Shown in pieces: positions 53,412 through 63,209 of a stretch of 64,000 nt of DNA. Positions within the stretch are counted from its first letter, which is position 1; each line of letters begins with the position of its first letter. A model generated the notes under the pieces. That model saw only the letters and a program-made list of their open reading frames with translations. It was not told the origin of the DNA and did no database searches. The stretch comes from Flavobacteriaceae bacterium CRH (GTDB lineage Bacteria > Bacteroidota > Bacteroidia > Flavobacteriales > Flavobacteriaceae). Location: NCBI GenBank assembly GCA_001507425.1, contig LMAJ01000025.1:1-64000 (forward strand). The letters are read 5' to 3'. The translations under genes were made by a program, and so were the position numbers.

Positions 53412-55280
53412 ATGCTAGAGCAAAATCAATATAACGAAGATAATATTCGATCACTCGATTGGAAAGAACATATTCGTATGCGACCGGGGATGTATATCGG
53501 AAAATTAGGAGATGGATCTTCGCCAGATGACGGTATTTATATCCTTTTAAAAGAGGTTTTAGACAACTGTATCGATGAATTCGTGATGGGAGCCGGAAAA
53601 ACGATTGAGGTGACTATCAAAGAAAAAACGGTTTCGGTTCGTGATTACGGACGTGGAATTCCGTTAGGAAAAGTAGTCGATGTTGTTTCTAAAATGAACA
53701 CCGGAGGAAAATACGATTCTAAAGCTTTCCAGAAATCTGTAGGTCTAAACGGAGTCGGAACAAAAGCGGTAAATGCACTTTCAAGCGCTTTTCGTGTAGA
53801 ATCAGTTCGTGACGAAAAACAAAAAGCAGCAGAATTTTCAGGTGGAAATTTGGTTTTAGAAGAAGATGTAATTGATACAACCAAACGTAAAGGAACAAAA
53901 GTAACTTTTACGCCAGATGAAACGATCTTTAAAAACTATAAATTCCGTTTAGAATATGTTATAAAAATGGTCAAAAACTATTGTTACCTAAACAATGGTT
54001 TAACGATTATATTCAATGGAGAAAAATATCTTTCTGAGAACGGTCTTAGAGATTTATTAGAAGAAACAATTAGTGCAGAAGACCTGGAATATCCAATCAT
54101 TCATTTAAAAGATCACGATATTGAAATCGCTTTAACGCACAGTAAAACACAATACAGCGAAGAATATCACTCTTTTGTCAACGGTCAGAATACCACTCAG
54201 GGAGGAACGCACTTAGCAGCTTACAGAGAAGCGATTGTAAAAACCATTCGTGAGTTTTACAATAAAAGTTTCGAAGCATCAGACGTTCGTAAATCGATTG
54301 TAAGTGCGATAAGTATTAAAGTTATGGAACCTGTTTTTGAGTCTCAAACCAAAACCAAATTAGGTTCGATGGATATGGGCTCAGATGACGGAACGCCGCC
54401 GGTTTCTGTCCGTACTTTTGTAAACGATTTTATCAAAACCAAATTAGACAATTATTTACATAAAAATCCGCCAACAGCAGAAGCGTTATTACGTAAAATT
54501 TTGCAGGCAGAAAGAGAACGTAAAGAATTATCCGGAATTCGTAAACTGGCAACAGATCGTGCTAAAAAAGCCAATCTCCATAATAAAAAATTAAGAGATT
54601 GCCGCGCGCACCTACCGGATACAAAAAACCCAAGAAACTTAGAAAGTACCCTTTTTATTACCGAGGGAGATTCGGCTTCCGGATCAATTACAAAGTCGCG
54701 CGATGTAAATACACAAGCCGTATTTAGTTTGCGTGGTAAGCCTTTGAACTCCTACGGAATGAGTAAAAAAATTGTGTATGAAAACGAAGAATTCAATTTA
54801 CTGCAAGCCGCTTTAGATATTGAAGACGGACTGGAAAAATTACGTTACAACAACATCGTAATTGCAACTGATGCCGATGTCGACGGAATGCACATTCGTT
54901 TGTTATTGATTACTTTCTTTTTGCAATTTTTTCCTGAATTAATCAAAGAAGGGCATTTGTACATTTTGCAGACACCACTTTTCAGGGTTCGAAATAAAAA
55001 AGAAACCATTTATTGCTATTCTGAAGAAGAAAGAAGAGATGCCATCGAAAAACTAAAACCAAAACCGGAAATCACCCGATTTAAAGGTTTGGGAGAGATT
55101 TCGCCGGACGAGTTCAAGAACTTCATTGGAGAAACGATTCGACTTGACCCAATTATGATGGATAAAAACACTTCGATAGAGCAATTGTTATCTTTCTACA
55201 TGGGGAAAAATACTCCTGACAGACAAGAGTTTATCATTAAGAATCTGAAGGTGGAATTGGATGCGGTTGAGGAGGTTTAG
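53412..55280 (+). CDS. parE: DNA topoisomerase IV subunit B
   Basis: The 622-aa type IIA topoisomerase subunit has the GHKL ATPase domain with RPGMYIG, DNCIDE and VRDYGRGIPLG, and a transducer domain to about 380. The TOPRIM domain carries LFITEGDSASGS, LRGKPLN and ATDADVDGMHIR. It supplies ATP hydrolysis for decatenation, with ParC doing the DNA cleavage. The form with no long insertion before the C-terminus fits ParE rather than GyrB, and parC lies downstream after one extra gene. Confidence 0.94.
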   Translation: MLEQNQYNEDNIRSLDWKEHIRMRPGMYIGKLGDGSSPDDGIYILLKEVLDNCIDEFVMGAGKTIEVTIKEKTVSVRDYGRGIPLGKVVDVVSKMNTGGKYDSKAFQKSVGLNGVGTKAVNALSSAFRVESVRDEKQKAAEFSGGNLVLEEDVIDTTKRKGTKVTFTPDETIFKNYKFRLEYVIKMVKNYCYLNNGLTIIFNGEKYLSENGLRDLLEETISAEDLEYPIIHLKDHDIEIALTHSKTQYSEEYHSFVNGQNTTQGGTHLAAYREAIVKTIREFYNKSFEASDVRKSIVSAISIKVMEPVFESQTKTKLGSMDMGSDDGTPPVSVRTFVNDFIKTKLDNYLHKNPPTAEALLRKILQAERERKELSGIRKLATDRAKKANLHNKKLRDCRAHLPDTKNPRNLESTLFITEGDSASGSITKSRDVNTQAVFSLRGKPLNSYGMSKKIVYENEEFNLLQAALDIEDGLEKLRYNNIVIATDADVDGMHIRLLLITFFLQFFPELIKEGHLYILQTPLFRVRNKKETIYCYSEEERRDAIEKLKPKPEITRFKGLGEISPDEFKNFIGETIRLDPIMMDKNTSIEQLLSFYMGKNTPDRQEFIIKNLKVELDAVEEV

Positions 55281-55315
55281 AATAAAGTTTAATGATTAGT
55301 AACTTAATTTCGTTC

Positions 55316-56494
55316 ATGAAAAAATATCTTTTTGTTTTATTAATTATATTGCTTGTTTCTTGCCAGTCAAAAAACGAAGAGAAAAAAGAACTTACTGCTA
55401 AAAATCCAGTTTCTAAAGTGGAAATTGAAGAAAAAAATGATAGTTTAATTTATAAAATTGAAGAAAACACAATAGTAATAGGTGGTGATACATTAAAAAT
55501 CGAAGCTCCATTCATTTATTCTTTTGATGGAATACTTGATAATAATAAAAAAATTCAAATTCATATTTCTAATGCATTAACTGAAGAATATGGAGGATAT
55601 TGGAAATCAGGCCGTCTTTATATAGATGGAGAAAATCAAATTTTCGGTTTTGGATTAGTAAAAAAGGAGAAAGAGGATTTCTACACAGGAGAAGTATCTT
55701 CTAATGAGAATGATAACGGGAAAACTACTTGTAAACTCAAATTATACAATCTATTTACTGATGAAATGTTTATAGAATGCATCTATAATAAAAAAGCATA
55801 TAAAATTTATCCAAGTAAAAAATTTCCATCTTATAAATGTTTTGATAAAATAGATTATACATTATTTGATACCAGAGAAGCTTATAAAAAAGGACAAGGA
55901 AGAGATTATACGCCATCAAGGGATTATACTTTCCTGGGAGAAATCTTATCAAATGATAAAAACTTTGAAGCTTTAAGTTCTAATGTAAAGTATTTGTCTA
56001 GCGATTCACTCAGTATAAAAAATCATGATAAATGGAAACATAATTTTGATAGTAAAAAGGCTGTAAAGGATGAAGATAATTATGCGTCAGAAAGCTTATT
56101 TGTCAGTTGGCCTATTTTTATTGATTCAAATATTTATGTAGTTTATCATTATTGGTACAACTATATGGGCGGAGCACACGGTTTGTACCGCACATCATAC
56201 GATAATTATGAAGTAAGTACCGGAAGAAAAATAGAAATAGAACAGCTTCTAAATACAAAAAATCAAAATTTTATTGATTTTTATGAAAATAGAATTAAGT
56301 CAGAGTATGGTGATGGATTATCAGATAAAATAGAAATGGCCAATACTTTTTATATTTTGCCAACAGGAATTACTTTTTCTTATGCTCCATATGAACTTGT
56401 TGGTTTTGCAGGTGGAGAACCTGAGATTTTTTTCAGTTATGAAGAATTAAAACCGTATATTTTAAAAAACACGATTCTGGATAACTATAATTAG
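55316..56494 (+). CDS. DUF3298/RsiV-like lipoprotein
   Basis: The 392-aa lipoprotein starts at the ATG at 55316 (MKKYLFVLLIILLVSC); an earlier in-frame ATG at 55292 is less likely because it would lengthen the signal peptide. The C-terminal half (about 195-390) resembles the DUF3298/DUF4163 (RsiV-like) fold, with YNYMGGAHGLYRTSY, TGRKIEIEQLL and the ending GEPEIFFSYEELKPYI. The N-terminal half is an additional beta-rich region. No sigma factor adjoins. It lies between the two topoisomerase IV subunits, an unusual setting for a surface lipoprotein. Confidence 0.8.
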   Translation: MKKYLFVLLIILLVSCQSKNEEKKELTAKNPVSKVEIEEKNDSLIYKIEENTIVIGGDTLKIEAPFIYSFDGILDNNKKIQIHISNALTEEYGGYWKSGRLYIDGENQIFGFGLVKKEKEDFYTGEVSSNENDNGKTTCKLKLYNLFTDEMFIECIYNKKAYKIYPSKKFPSYKCFDKIDYTLFDTREAYKKGQGRDYTPSRDYTFLGEILSNDKNFEALSSNVKYLSSDSLSIKNHDKWKHNFDSKKAVKDEDNYASESLFVSWPIFIDSNIYVVYHYWYNYMGGAHGLYRTSYDNYEVSTGRKIEIEQLLNTKNQNFIDFYENRIKSEYGDGLSDKIEMANTFYILPTGITFSYAPYELVGFAGGEPEIFFSYEELKPYILKNTILDNYN

Positions 56495-56580
56495 GATTAA
56501 GAATATACTAACTTTGATTTAATTAGAAAATCAGGTTTTCAGAATTAAAATACAAATTTATAATTTTCGAATATAAATAA

Positions 56581-59301
56581 ATGAAAGACGAAGAAGACGA
56601 TAACATAATTCCAAACGACGACGAGAATAATTCAGAGGAAAACCAACTTGATGAAAATCAGGAAGGAGATGACGATGAAATTATCAACGTAGATGCCAAA
56701 CATTTTGAAGGGCAGCATTTTTACGAAAATCAGGAAGAAGAAGGAGAAGACGTTATTACAAAAGTAACGGGCATGTACAAAGACTGGTTCCTGGATTATG
56801 CTTCGTACGTAATTCTGGAACGTGCAGTTCCGGCCATTGAAGATGGTTTTAAACCAGTTCAGCGCCGTATTATGCACTCTTTGAAAGAGCTGGATGATGG
56901 TCGTTATAATAAAGTTGCCAATGTTGTTGGTCACACCATGCAGTATCACCCACACGGAGATGCGAGTATTGGCGATGCTATGGTGCAAATTGGCCAGAAA
57001 GATTTATTAATTGACTGCCAGGGAAACTGGGGAAATATATTAACAGGCGACGGGGCAGCAGCTTCTCGTTACATCGAGGCACGTTTATCTAAATTTGCTT
57101 TGGAGGTTTTATATTCTCCAAAAATTACCGATTGGGGTGTTTCGTATGACGGTCGTCGTGCAGAACCAAACAATCTTCCGGTAAAGTTTCCGTTGCTTTT
57201 GGCACAAGGAGCAGAGGGAATTGCAGTTGGACTTTCGACAAAAGTTTTACCTCACAATTTCAATGAGTTAATCGATGCTTCGATCAAGATTTTAAAAGGA
57301 AAAGCCTTTACACTTTATCCTGATTTCATGACACAAGGTATTGCCGATGTGTCGAATTATAATGACGGATTGCGTGGCGGACGTGTACGTGTACGTGCAA
57401 AAATTGCGCAATTAGATAAAAACACCTTGGTGATTACGCAAATTCCGTTTTCGACCAATACGACAACTTTGATTGACAGTATTTTGAAAGCCAATGATAA
57501 AGGTAAAATCAAAATCAAGAAAATTGAAGACAATACCGCTGCCGATGTTGAGATTTTAATTCATCTTTTTCCGGGCGTTTCTCCAGACAAAACTATCGAT
57601 GCTTTGTTTGCTTTTACAGCCTGCGAAACTTCTGTGGCGCCTTTAGGTTGCGTTATTGAAGACAACAAGCCATTGTTTATTGGAGTTTCTGAAATGTTGA
57701 AAATTTCAACACACAGAACCGTTGATTTGCTTAAACAAGAACTGGAAATTCAGTTAGAAGAATTAAAAAACAAATGGCATTTTTCTACTTTAGAAAAAAT
57801 CTTCATTCGTGAAGAAATGTACATCGAATTTAAATTGTATTCTGACAGAGAATCGCTGTACAAATATTTATACGACCGTTTTGAGCCTTTCAAAAAATCA
57901 TTCGTCAGAGAAATTAATGACGATGATTTACAAAGACTGACTCAAATCCCGATGATTCGTATTACTCGTTTTGACTCTGACAAAGCCGATGATTTTATCG
58001 CCAAGTTAGAAGATGAAATGAAAGAAGTAGAGCATAATCTGGAAAACTTAACAGACTTTGCTATTGCATACTTTACCAAATTAAAAGAGAAATACGGAAA
58101 AGGCCGTGAACGTCAGACAGAACTTCGTGTTTTTGATAATGTCGAGGCAACAAAAGTAGTTTTGCGTAACACAAAACTCTATGTAAACCGCGAAGAAGGT
58201 TTCGTTGGAACTAGCCTTAAAAAAGACGAATATCTTACGGATTGTTCTGATATTGATGACGTAATTGTGTTTTTACGCGATGGTAAAATGATGATTACAA
58301 AGGTTGATGCCAAAACATTTGTTGGAAAAGACATTATTCACGTTGCTATTTTTGACAAGAGTGATAAACGCACGATTTACAACATGATTTATCGTGACGG
58401 AAAATCAGGTCCATCTTATATCAAACGTTTCAATGTTACGGGTGTAACGCGTGATAAACCTTATGATTTAACGAATGAAACCGCTGGATCGCAAGTGGTT
58501 TATTTTTCTCATAATCCGAATGGGGAAGCAGAAGTTATTGCAATTTTATTACGCCAGGTTGGAACGATCAAAAAATTAAAATTCGATATTGATTTTGCCA
58601 AATTAGCCATTAAAGGAAGAGCTTCAAAAGGAAATTTAGTTACTAAATATCCAATCAAGAAAATCGAATTAAAAGAGAAAGGAATTTCGACTTTATTACC
58701 AAGAAAAGTTTGGTTTGACGATACCGTAAAACGTTTAAATGTTGATGCAAGGGGAGAACTACTAGGAGAATTTAAGCCAAGTGATAAAATTTTGATTATC
58801 AGTCAGTCTGGTAAACTTAAAGTTATTATTCCGGAATTATCGACCCATTTTGATGAAGATATGATTGTTTTGGAAAAATGGAAACCTAAAAAACCAATTT
58901 CTGCAATTTATTATGATGGAGAAAAAGAGCGTTATTATTTGAAACGTTTCCTGGTTGAAACCGAAAATAAAGAAGAAAGTTTCATTACAGAACATCCAAA
59001 TTCGCAATTAGAAATCGTATCGACAGATTATCGTCCTGTGGCACAATTGATTTTTGCAAAAGTAAAAGGTGTTCAAAAAGAAGATTTGCATATTGATGTT
59101 GAGGACTTTATAGCTGTAAAAGGTTTTAAGGCTTTAGGAAATCAACTTACAGCAGATAAAGTAAAACAAGTTAATTTGTTAGAACCGCTCCCATACGAAG
59201 AACCTGTAGAAGAAATTCCTGAAAAACCTGAATTATCAGAAGATGAATCTGTAGAAACAGAATTAGATGATGACGGCCAAATAGGGTTGGTTTTAGATTA
59301 A
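56581..59301 (+). CDS. parC: DNA topoisomerase IV subunit A
   Basis: The 906-aa type IIA topoisomerase subunit has a winged-helix CAP domain with VILERAVPAIEDGFKPVQRR, YHPHGDASIGDAMVQIGQ and the active-site Tyr in GAAASRYIEARLSK. A beta-pinwheel-like C-terminal region follows. The first 65 or so residues are an acidic tail (about half Asp/Glu) not found in the core family, and the last 40 are also acidic. The quinolone-pocket position (Ser in E. coli ParC) is Ala, which I regard as normal for this group. It pairs with ParE to decatenate chromosomes. Confidence 0.94.
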   Translation: MKDEEDDNIIPNDDENNSEENQLDENQEGDDDEIINVDAKHFEGQHFYENQEEEGEDVITKVTGMYKDWFLDYASYVILERAVPAIEDGFKPVQRRIMHSLKELDDGRYNKVANVVGHTMQYHPHGDASIGDAMVQIGQKDLLIDCQGNWGNILTGDGAAASRYIEARLSKFALEVLYSPKITDWGVSYDGRRAEPNNLPVKFPLLLAQGAEGIAVGLSTKVLPHNFNELIDASIKILKGKAFTLYPDFMTQGIADVSNYNDGLRGGRVRVRAKIAQLDKNTLVITQIPFSTNTTTLIDSILKANDKGKIKIKKIEDNTAADVEILIHLFPGVSPDKTIDALFAFTACETSVAPLGCVIEDNKPLFIGVSEMLKISTHRTVDLLKQELEIQLEELKNKWHFSTLEKIFIREEMYIEFKLYSDRESLYKYLYDRFEPFKKSFVREINDDDLQRLTQIPMIRITRFDSDKADDFIAKLEDEMKEVEHNLENLTDFAIAYFTKLKEKYGKGRERQTELRVFDNVEATKVVLRNTKLYVNREEGFVGTSLKKDEYLTDCSDIDDVIVFLRDGKMMITKVDAKTFVGKDIIHVAIFDKSDKRTIYNMIYRDGKSGPSYIKRFNVTGVTRDKPYDLTNETAGSQVVYFSHNPNGEAEVIAILLRQVGTIKKLKFDIDFAKLAIKGRASKGNLVTKYPIKKIELKEKGISTLLPRKVWFDDTVKRLNVDARGELLGEFKPSDKILIISQSGKLKVIIPELSTHFDEDMIVLEKWKPKKPISAIYYDGEKERYYLKRFLVETENKEESFITEHPNSQLEIVSTDYRPVAQLIFAKVKGVQKEDLHIDVEDFIAVKGFKALGNQLTADKVKQVNLLEPLPYEEPVEEIPEKPELSEDESVETELDDDGQIGLVLD

Positions 59302-59313
59302 TATAAGACATAA

Positions 59314-59342
59314 AAAAACGCTAAGATTATCTTAGCGTTTTT
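59314..59342. terminator. Bidirectional terminator between parC and the AAA+ gene
   Basis: AAAAACGCTAAG pairs with CTTAGCGTTTTT around ATTAT. The symmetrical A- and T-runs suit both convergent genes. Confidence 0.92.
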
Positions 59343-59348
59343 AGTATT

Positions 59349-61811
59349 TTAAATTTCATCTATAATCAATTCCTGATTGATCCATTTTACTTCTTCATTT
59401 TCAATAACGACTGTTATAGTGTCGCCATCTTTTACTTCGCCAGCAATTATTTTCTTTGCCAAAGGTCTTCTTAAATGACTTCTGATAATACTTTTAATTG
59501 GCCTTGCACCATATTTTGCATTGTATCCATTTTCTGCCAGATAAAGTTTGGCTTCCATCGGAATTTCGACCGTAATATTAATATTTTTAAGTAAATCCAT
59601 AAACTCTTTCTTAAGATGGATTTCGAATATCTTTAAGGCATTTTCCTTACTGATAGGTGCAAAAGGTATAATCTCTGTTAGCCTTCCTAAAAATTCAGGT
59701 CTAAAGTAATTCCCCATAATTTCCATTAAAGAATTAGAACTCGGAATCTGACCTTTATTAAAAGTTTCTACAATATGATCTGCACCAATATTTGAGGTAA
59801 AAAGTATAATGGCGTTAGAGAAATCACCTTCTTTTCCTAATCTGTCATGCAATTTACCTTCGTCCATGATTTGAAGAAAAACATCAAAAACAGAAGGATG
59901 CGCTTTTTCAATTTCATCAAATAAAACAATAGAATACGGTTTTTGTCTGATTTTGTTCACTAACAATCCGCCTTCTTCATAACCCACATAGCCTGGAGGC
60001 GCACCATACAGTAACGCAGCCGAATGTTCTTCTTTAAACTCAGACATATCAAAACGTATAATGGCATTTTCATCCTGAAAAAGGAACTCAGCCAAACTTT
60101 TTGCTAATTCTGTTTTTCCTGTTCCTGTTGGTCCTAAAAAAAAGAAAGATGCAATAGGCTGTCCCGCTTTGCTTAATCCTGATCTTGATTCTAATATAGA
60201 GCCTGCCACCGTTGCAATACAGTGATCCTGACCAATAACTCTTCGGCCTAAAACCTCTTCAATATTATTCAGTTTTTGTTTTTCTTCTTCCTTTAGTTTT
60301 CCGGCAGGGATACCCGTTTTTTGAGCAATAATAAGCGAAAGATCAAAAGCTTCAATATGAACACGTTTGTCCAGTGCTCTTTCCTCAAGCGTAGTTATTA
60401 GGCTTTCAATATGTTTAATGATAGCTTCAGAAGTTTCAAAAATATTTGTTTCATTTTGATCCTCAACAAGCATTAAAAATGTTGTTTTATTGATTAAATC
60501 CGTCAAAAACCAGTTGCATTCTTTTATTAATTGTTCTTCAGATAAACTGCTTTCATTCTGTTTTAAAAGGGCTAACTTGTCAAGAATAGATTGTTTTTCT
60601 TTTAGAAACGTCTCTCCGGATGTCTTTAAAACAGACATCGTGTGATCGATAAGATTGATGGCAGATTCCGGTAAGCTTTTTTCTTTTAAATATCTTCTTG
60701 ACAATCGAATAGATTCTGTAATTGTCTCATCGTCAATTTGAATTTTGTGATGTTCCTGATAGGTTTTAATCGATTCCCTGATCATTCGAAATAAAGTATC
60801 ATCGTCAGATTCTTCTAGTTTAACGATTTCAAACATTCCGGAAAGTCCTTGTTCTTTCTCAATTCTTTTCGTATATTCATCTATGGTAGACGTGGCAATA
60901 ATGTTTAATCCTTTGGCTAATTCGCCTTTCAAAACATTAGAAACTCCGGAATCACCGCCATTTTTATCCAGTAAAGTATGAATTTCTTCAATAATTAGAA
61001 TTGCTTTCGGGTATTGTTTCAATTCCTGAATACAGTTTTTTAAACGATCTTCGATTTCTCCTTTGTATGATGCGCCGGCAATTAGCGACGACAAATCAAG
61101 TTCAAAAAGCTGCACTTTGTTTAAAACATCAGGAACCTGATTTGCAATTACATTTTGAACAAGCGTATCGATTAATATTGATTTACCAATTCCGCGGTCG
61201 CCAATAAGCAAAACATTGGGTTTCGAGAATCTGCATAGAATTTCTTTTATAGTGTTCAGTTCTGTCTCACGACCAATTGCAGCTATTTTTTTATTCTTTT
61301 TTTCAAGATTTTTATGAATAGCATATTTCGCTAAAAACCCTTTTTTAACCTCTTGTTTTACACCATTTACCGGTTGCGGAATACTAGCCACATCTTCCAG
61401 TAATTCGTTTCTGGAAATAGGGTAGGTTTTCATTTGGTCAAAGTTAAAACCAACTCCCGGCGAACTTATGGCTACAATGATGGCATAAAGAGTAATTTCA
61501 TCTTCATTTAAAGCGAAACGTACAGATTCTGCCTCTTTAATAATTTCGTCTATCAAATCGCTTGGTTCTGCGTCGCCAACCTGGGTCGTTTTGGGTTCTT
61601 CTTCCATACGGACTTCAGCCCATTCATCAAGGTAATAAACATCCTTGCCCATAGATTCAAGACGTTTTAAAAGCGATAAATCCCTGTTTAAAATTGCCTT
61701 CAATAAATGCGACGCAGAGTAATATTTATTTAAATTGGTTTTAGCAATTTTTTTAGCGATTTCTAATGCACTTAGCAATTCTACGCTGAAAATATTTTTT
61801 TCTTCTTCCAT
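59349..61811 (-). CDS. tssH: ClpV/TssH-like AAA+ ATPase (T6SSiii)
   Basis: The 820-aa double AAA+ protein has a Clp N-domain (about 1-145), AAA D1 with Walker A GDRGIGKS (204-211), and AAA D2 with GPTGTGKT (560-567), VLFDE (629-633) and the pore loop GYVGYEEGG. D1 Walker B reads ILIIEE where Clp ATPases have hhhhDE, and the usual arginine-finger pair (S-R-R-F) reads SGMF (324-327). D2 is intact. ClpV disassembles contracted T6SS sheaths. The PKD membrane protein and NlpC-type neighbours suggest the Bacteroidetes T6SSiii locus, but ClpC-like identity cannot be fully excluded. It follows the PKD gene by 7 nt. Confidence 0.8.
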   Translation of the reverse strand: MEEEKNIFSVELLSALEIAKKIAKTNLNKYYSASHLLKAILNRDLSLLKRLESMGKDVYYLDEWAEVRMEEEPKTTQVGDAEPSDLIDEIIKEAESVRFALNEDEITLYAIIVAISSPGVGFNFDQMKTYPISRNELLEDVASIPQPVNGVKQEVKKGFLAKYAIHKNLEKKNKKIAAIGRETELNTIKEILCRFSKPNVLLIGDRGIGKSILIDTLVQNVIANQVPDVLNKVQLFELDLSSLIAGASYKGEIEDRLKNCIQELKQYPKAILIIEEIHTLLDKNGGDSGVSNVLKGELAKGLNIIATSTIDEYTKRIEKEQGLSGMFEIVKLEESDDDTLFRMIRESIKTYQEHHKIQIDDETITESIRLSRRYLKEKSLPESAINLIDHTMSVLKTSGETFLKEKQSILDKLALLKQNESSLSEEQLIKECNWFLTDLINKTTFLMLVEDQNETNIFETSEAIIKHIESLITTLEERALDKRVHIEAFDLSLIIAQKTGIPAGKLKEEEKQKLNNIEEVLGRRVIGQDHCIATVAGSILESRSGLSKAGQPIASFFFLGPTGTGKTELAKSLAEFLFQDENAIIRFDMSEFKEEHSAALLYGAPPGYVGYEEGGLLVNKIRQKPYSIVLFDEIEKAHPSVFDVFLQIMDEGKLHDRLGKEGDFSNAIILFTSNIGADHIVETFNKGQIPSSNSLMEIMGNYFRPEFLGRLTEIIPFAPISKENALKIFEIHLKKEFMDLLKNINITVEIPMEAKLYLAENGYNAKYGARPIKSIIRSHLRRPLAKKIIAGEVKDGDTITVVIENEEVKWINQELIIDEI

Positions 61812-61818
61812 AACAATC

Positions 61819-62871
61819 TTAATCTTTAGACCAGATTAGGTATTTTTTTACTTTATAGCTGATATTCAATCCTTTTATGCAATTGTTTTGCTTGTCTTTA
61901 TTCAATCTAATGGCATCAATTCTTATCTTTTTGCCTTTAATAGAAGCACATAATTGAGAAAAAGTCAATAAATCATTATCATTTTTTACAATCGGAATTT
62001 CAAGGTCATCACATAAAAATTCGGCAAAATCGTCTTTAACTTTACTTCCTTCAGCTACTTTTAGCAACAAGATTTCAAACTGATCTTCAGAGATTTTTGG
62101 CGCTTTTTTTATTACGCTCGTACTGTCTTTTATGGTTTTTGTTTTTGGAGCTACAGGAACGTATTGCAGCATTTCTTCAAGAGGATCTTTTTTTAGCGGT
62201 CCTCTTGGCAATGCAAAAGCTTCTGCCTTCTTCTCATATTCGTAAGACGTTACATCGAGCGGATTTGTTTTTTTGATCACTTTTGGGTGCACATAGATGT
62301 TTTTTTTTGCCACACGGCTAAAATCCCCATTGATAACCAGTGTAATAGTTTTTTCTCCGGGCGTCGAAAAAGTGTATACCGGATTAGAAGAAGTTTCATC
62401 AATTCCTCTGCTTTCTCCAAACGACCATTCCCATGTTTTTGCATCGTCAGAGACTGATTTAAAGTAAGTTGGCTGTCCTACAAAGATTATTTTGGCCGAA
62501 GTAATTTTTGGTGTTCCCAAAATATCAGCAGCATATTTATTCTTAATAACCATTTCTTTTGTGTGAACACAACTTCCGTTTATTGTCAAAGTCACAAAAT
62601 AAGTCCCCGGATTTTTATACACATGAAAGGTATGCTTTCTTACATCTGTTTCAGAACCGTCTCCAAAGTCCCATTTCCATGATTTTGCATTAGGTGTTTT
62701 GTCATAAAACTCAATAGATTCCTGCGTTTGCGAGTTATCTGAGAAAATATAAAACTTAGCATCTTCACAATCTACATGATTGAATAACTGAAGAATAAAA
62801 GCCACGATTCCAATTAGTAATAATATAGCAAAGAAAAATACAACCCGAATATCAATATTTTTTTTATTCAT
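61819..62871 (-). CDS. PKD-domain inner-membrane protein, T6SS-associated
   Basis: The 350-aa protein has one N-terminal membrane helix (about 9-28) and two PKD domains (about 30-110 and 122-195). Both show the fold signatures W-K-W-D-F-G-D-G-S and W-E-W-S-F-G. A Lys-rich linker and a C-terminal helical domain (about 265-350) follow. No enzymatic motif was found. PKD proteins are part of Bacteroidetes T6SSiii envelope complexes (TssN/O/P/Q/R group); which one this is cannot be told from sequence. The gene heads a two-gene operon with the ClpV-like ATPase. Confidence 0.75.
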   Translation of the reverse strand: MNKKNIDIRVVFFFAILLLIGIVAFILQLFNHVDCEDAKFYIFSDNSQTQESIEFYDKTPNAKSWKWDFGDGSETDVRKHTFHVYKNPGTYFVTLTINGSCVHTKEMVIKNKYAADILGTPKITSAKIIFVGQPTYFKSVSDDAKTWEWSFGESRGIDETSSNPVYTFSTPGEKTITLVINGDFSRVAKKNIYVHPKVIKKTNPLDVTSYEYEKKAEAFALPRGPLKKDPLEEMLQYVPVAPKTKTIKDSTSVIKKAPKISEDQFEILLLKVAEGSKVKDDFAEFLCDDLEIPIVKNDNDLLTFSQLCASIKGKKIRIDAIRLNKDKQNNCIKGLNISYKVKKYLIWSKD

Positions 62872-63209
62872 TTCAATTAATTAAGGTATTCACTAAGTCA
62901 GATAAATTTTATGAAAAACGAAAGCAAAAATAGGTTTAATTATTTTAAAAATGTTAACTTTTATGGTAGAAAATTTACAAAAATAATTTGTATTCTTACA
63001 AAATAATTTATTACGTTTGCAACCATATGTTTTGTAAAAGTAAATAAATTCATTATTAGTTTAAAAGCTTCTGTGGGTGTTCTATTAGCTTTTTAACAAA
63101 AAAAATGAAAATTCTATTTATTTTTTCGTGTTACTAGATTTCAAAATTGAAAATAAATTTTTTACTATTTTTCAAAAATGATAGTAAAAAACAATAAATA
63201 ATATGTTTT
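62872..63209. other. Divergent T6SS intergenic region with two promoters
   Basis: No ORF. Plus strand: TTTG (62987-62990), a 21-nt spacer and TACGTTTG (63012-63019) form a good promoter for the rightward operon, with a leader of about 185 nt. Minus strand: TATTTTTG (62925-62932) could serve the PKD/ClpV operon, but its -33 element is weak. The region is otherwise AT-rich with no repeats. Confidence 0.55.
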
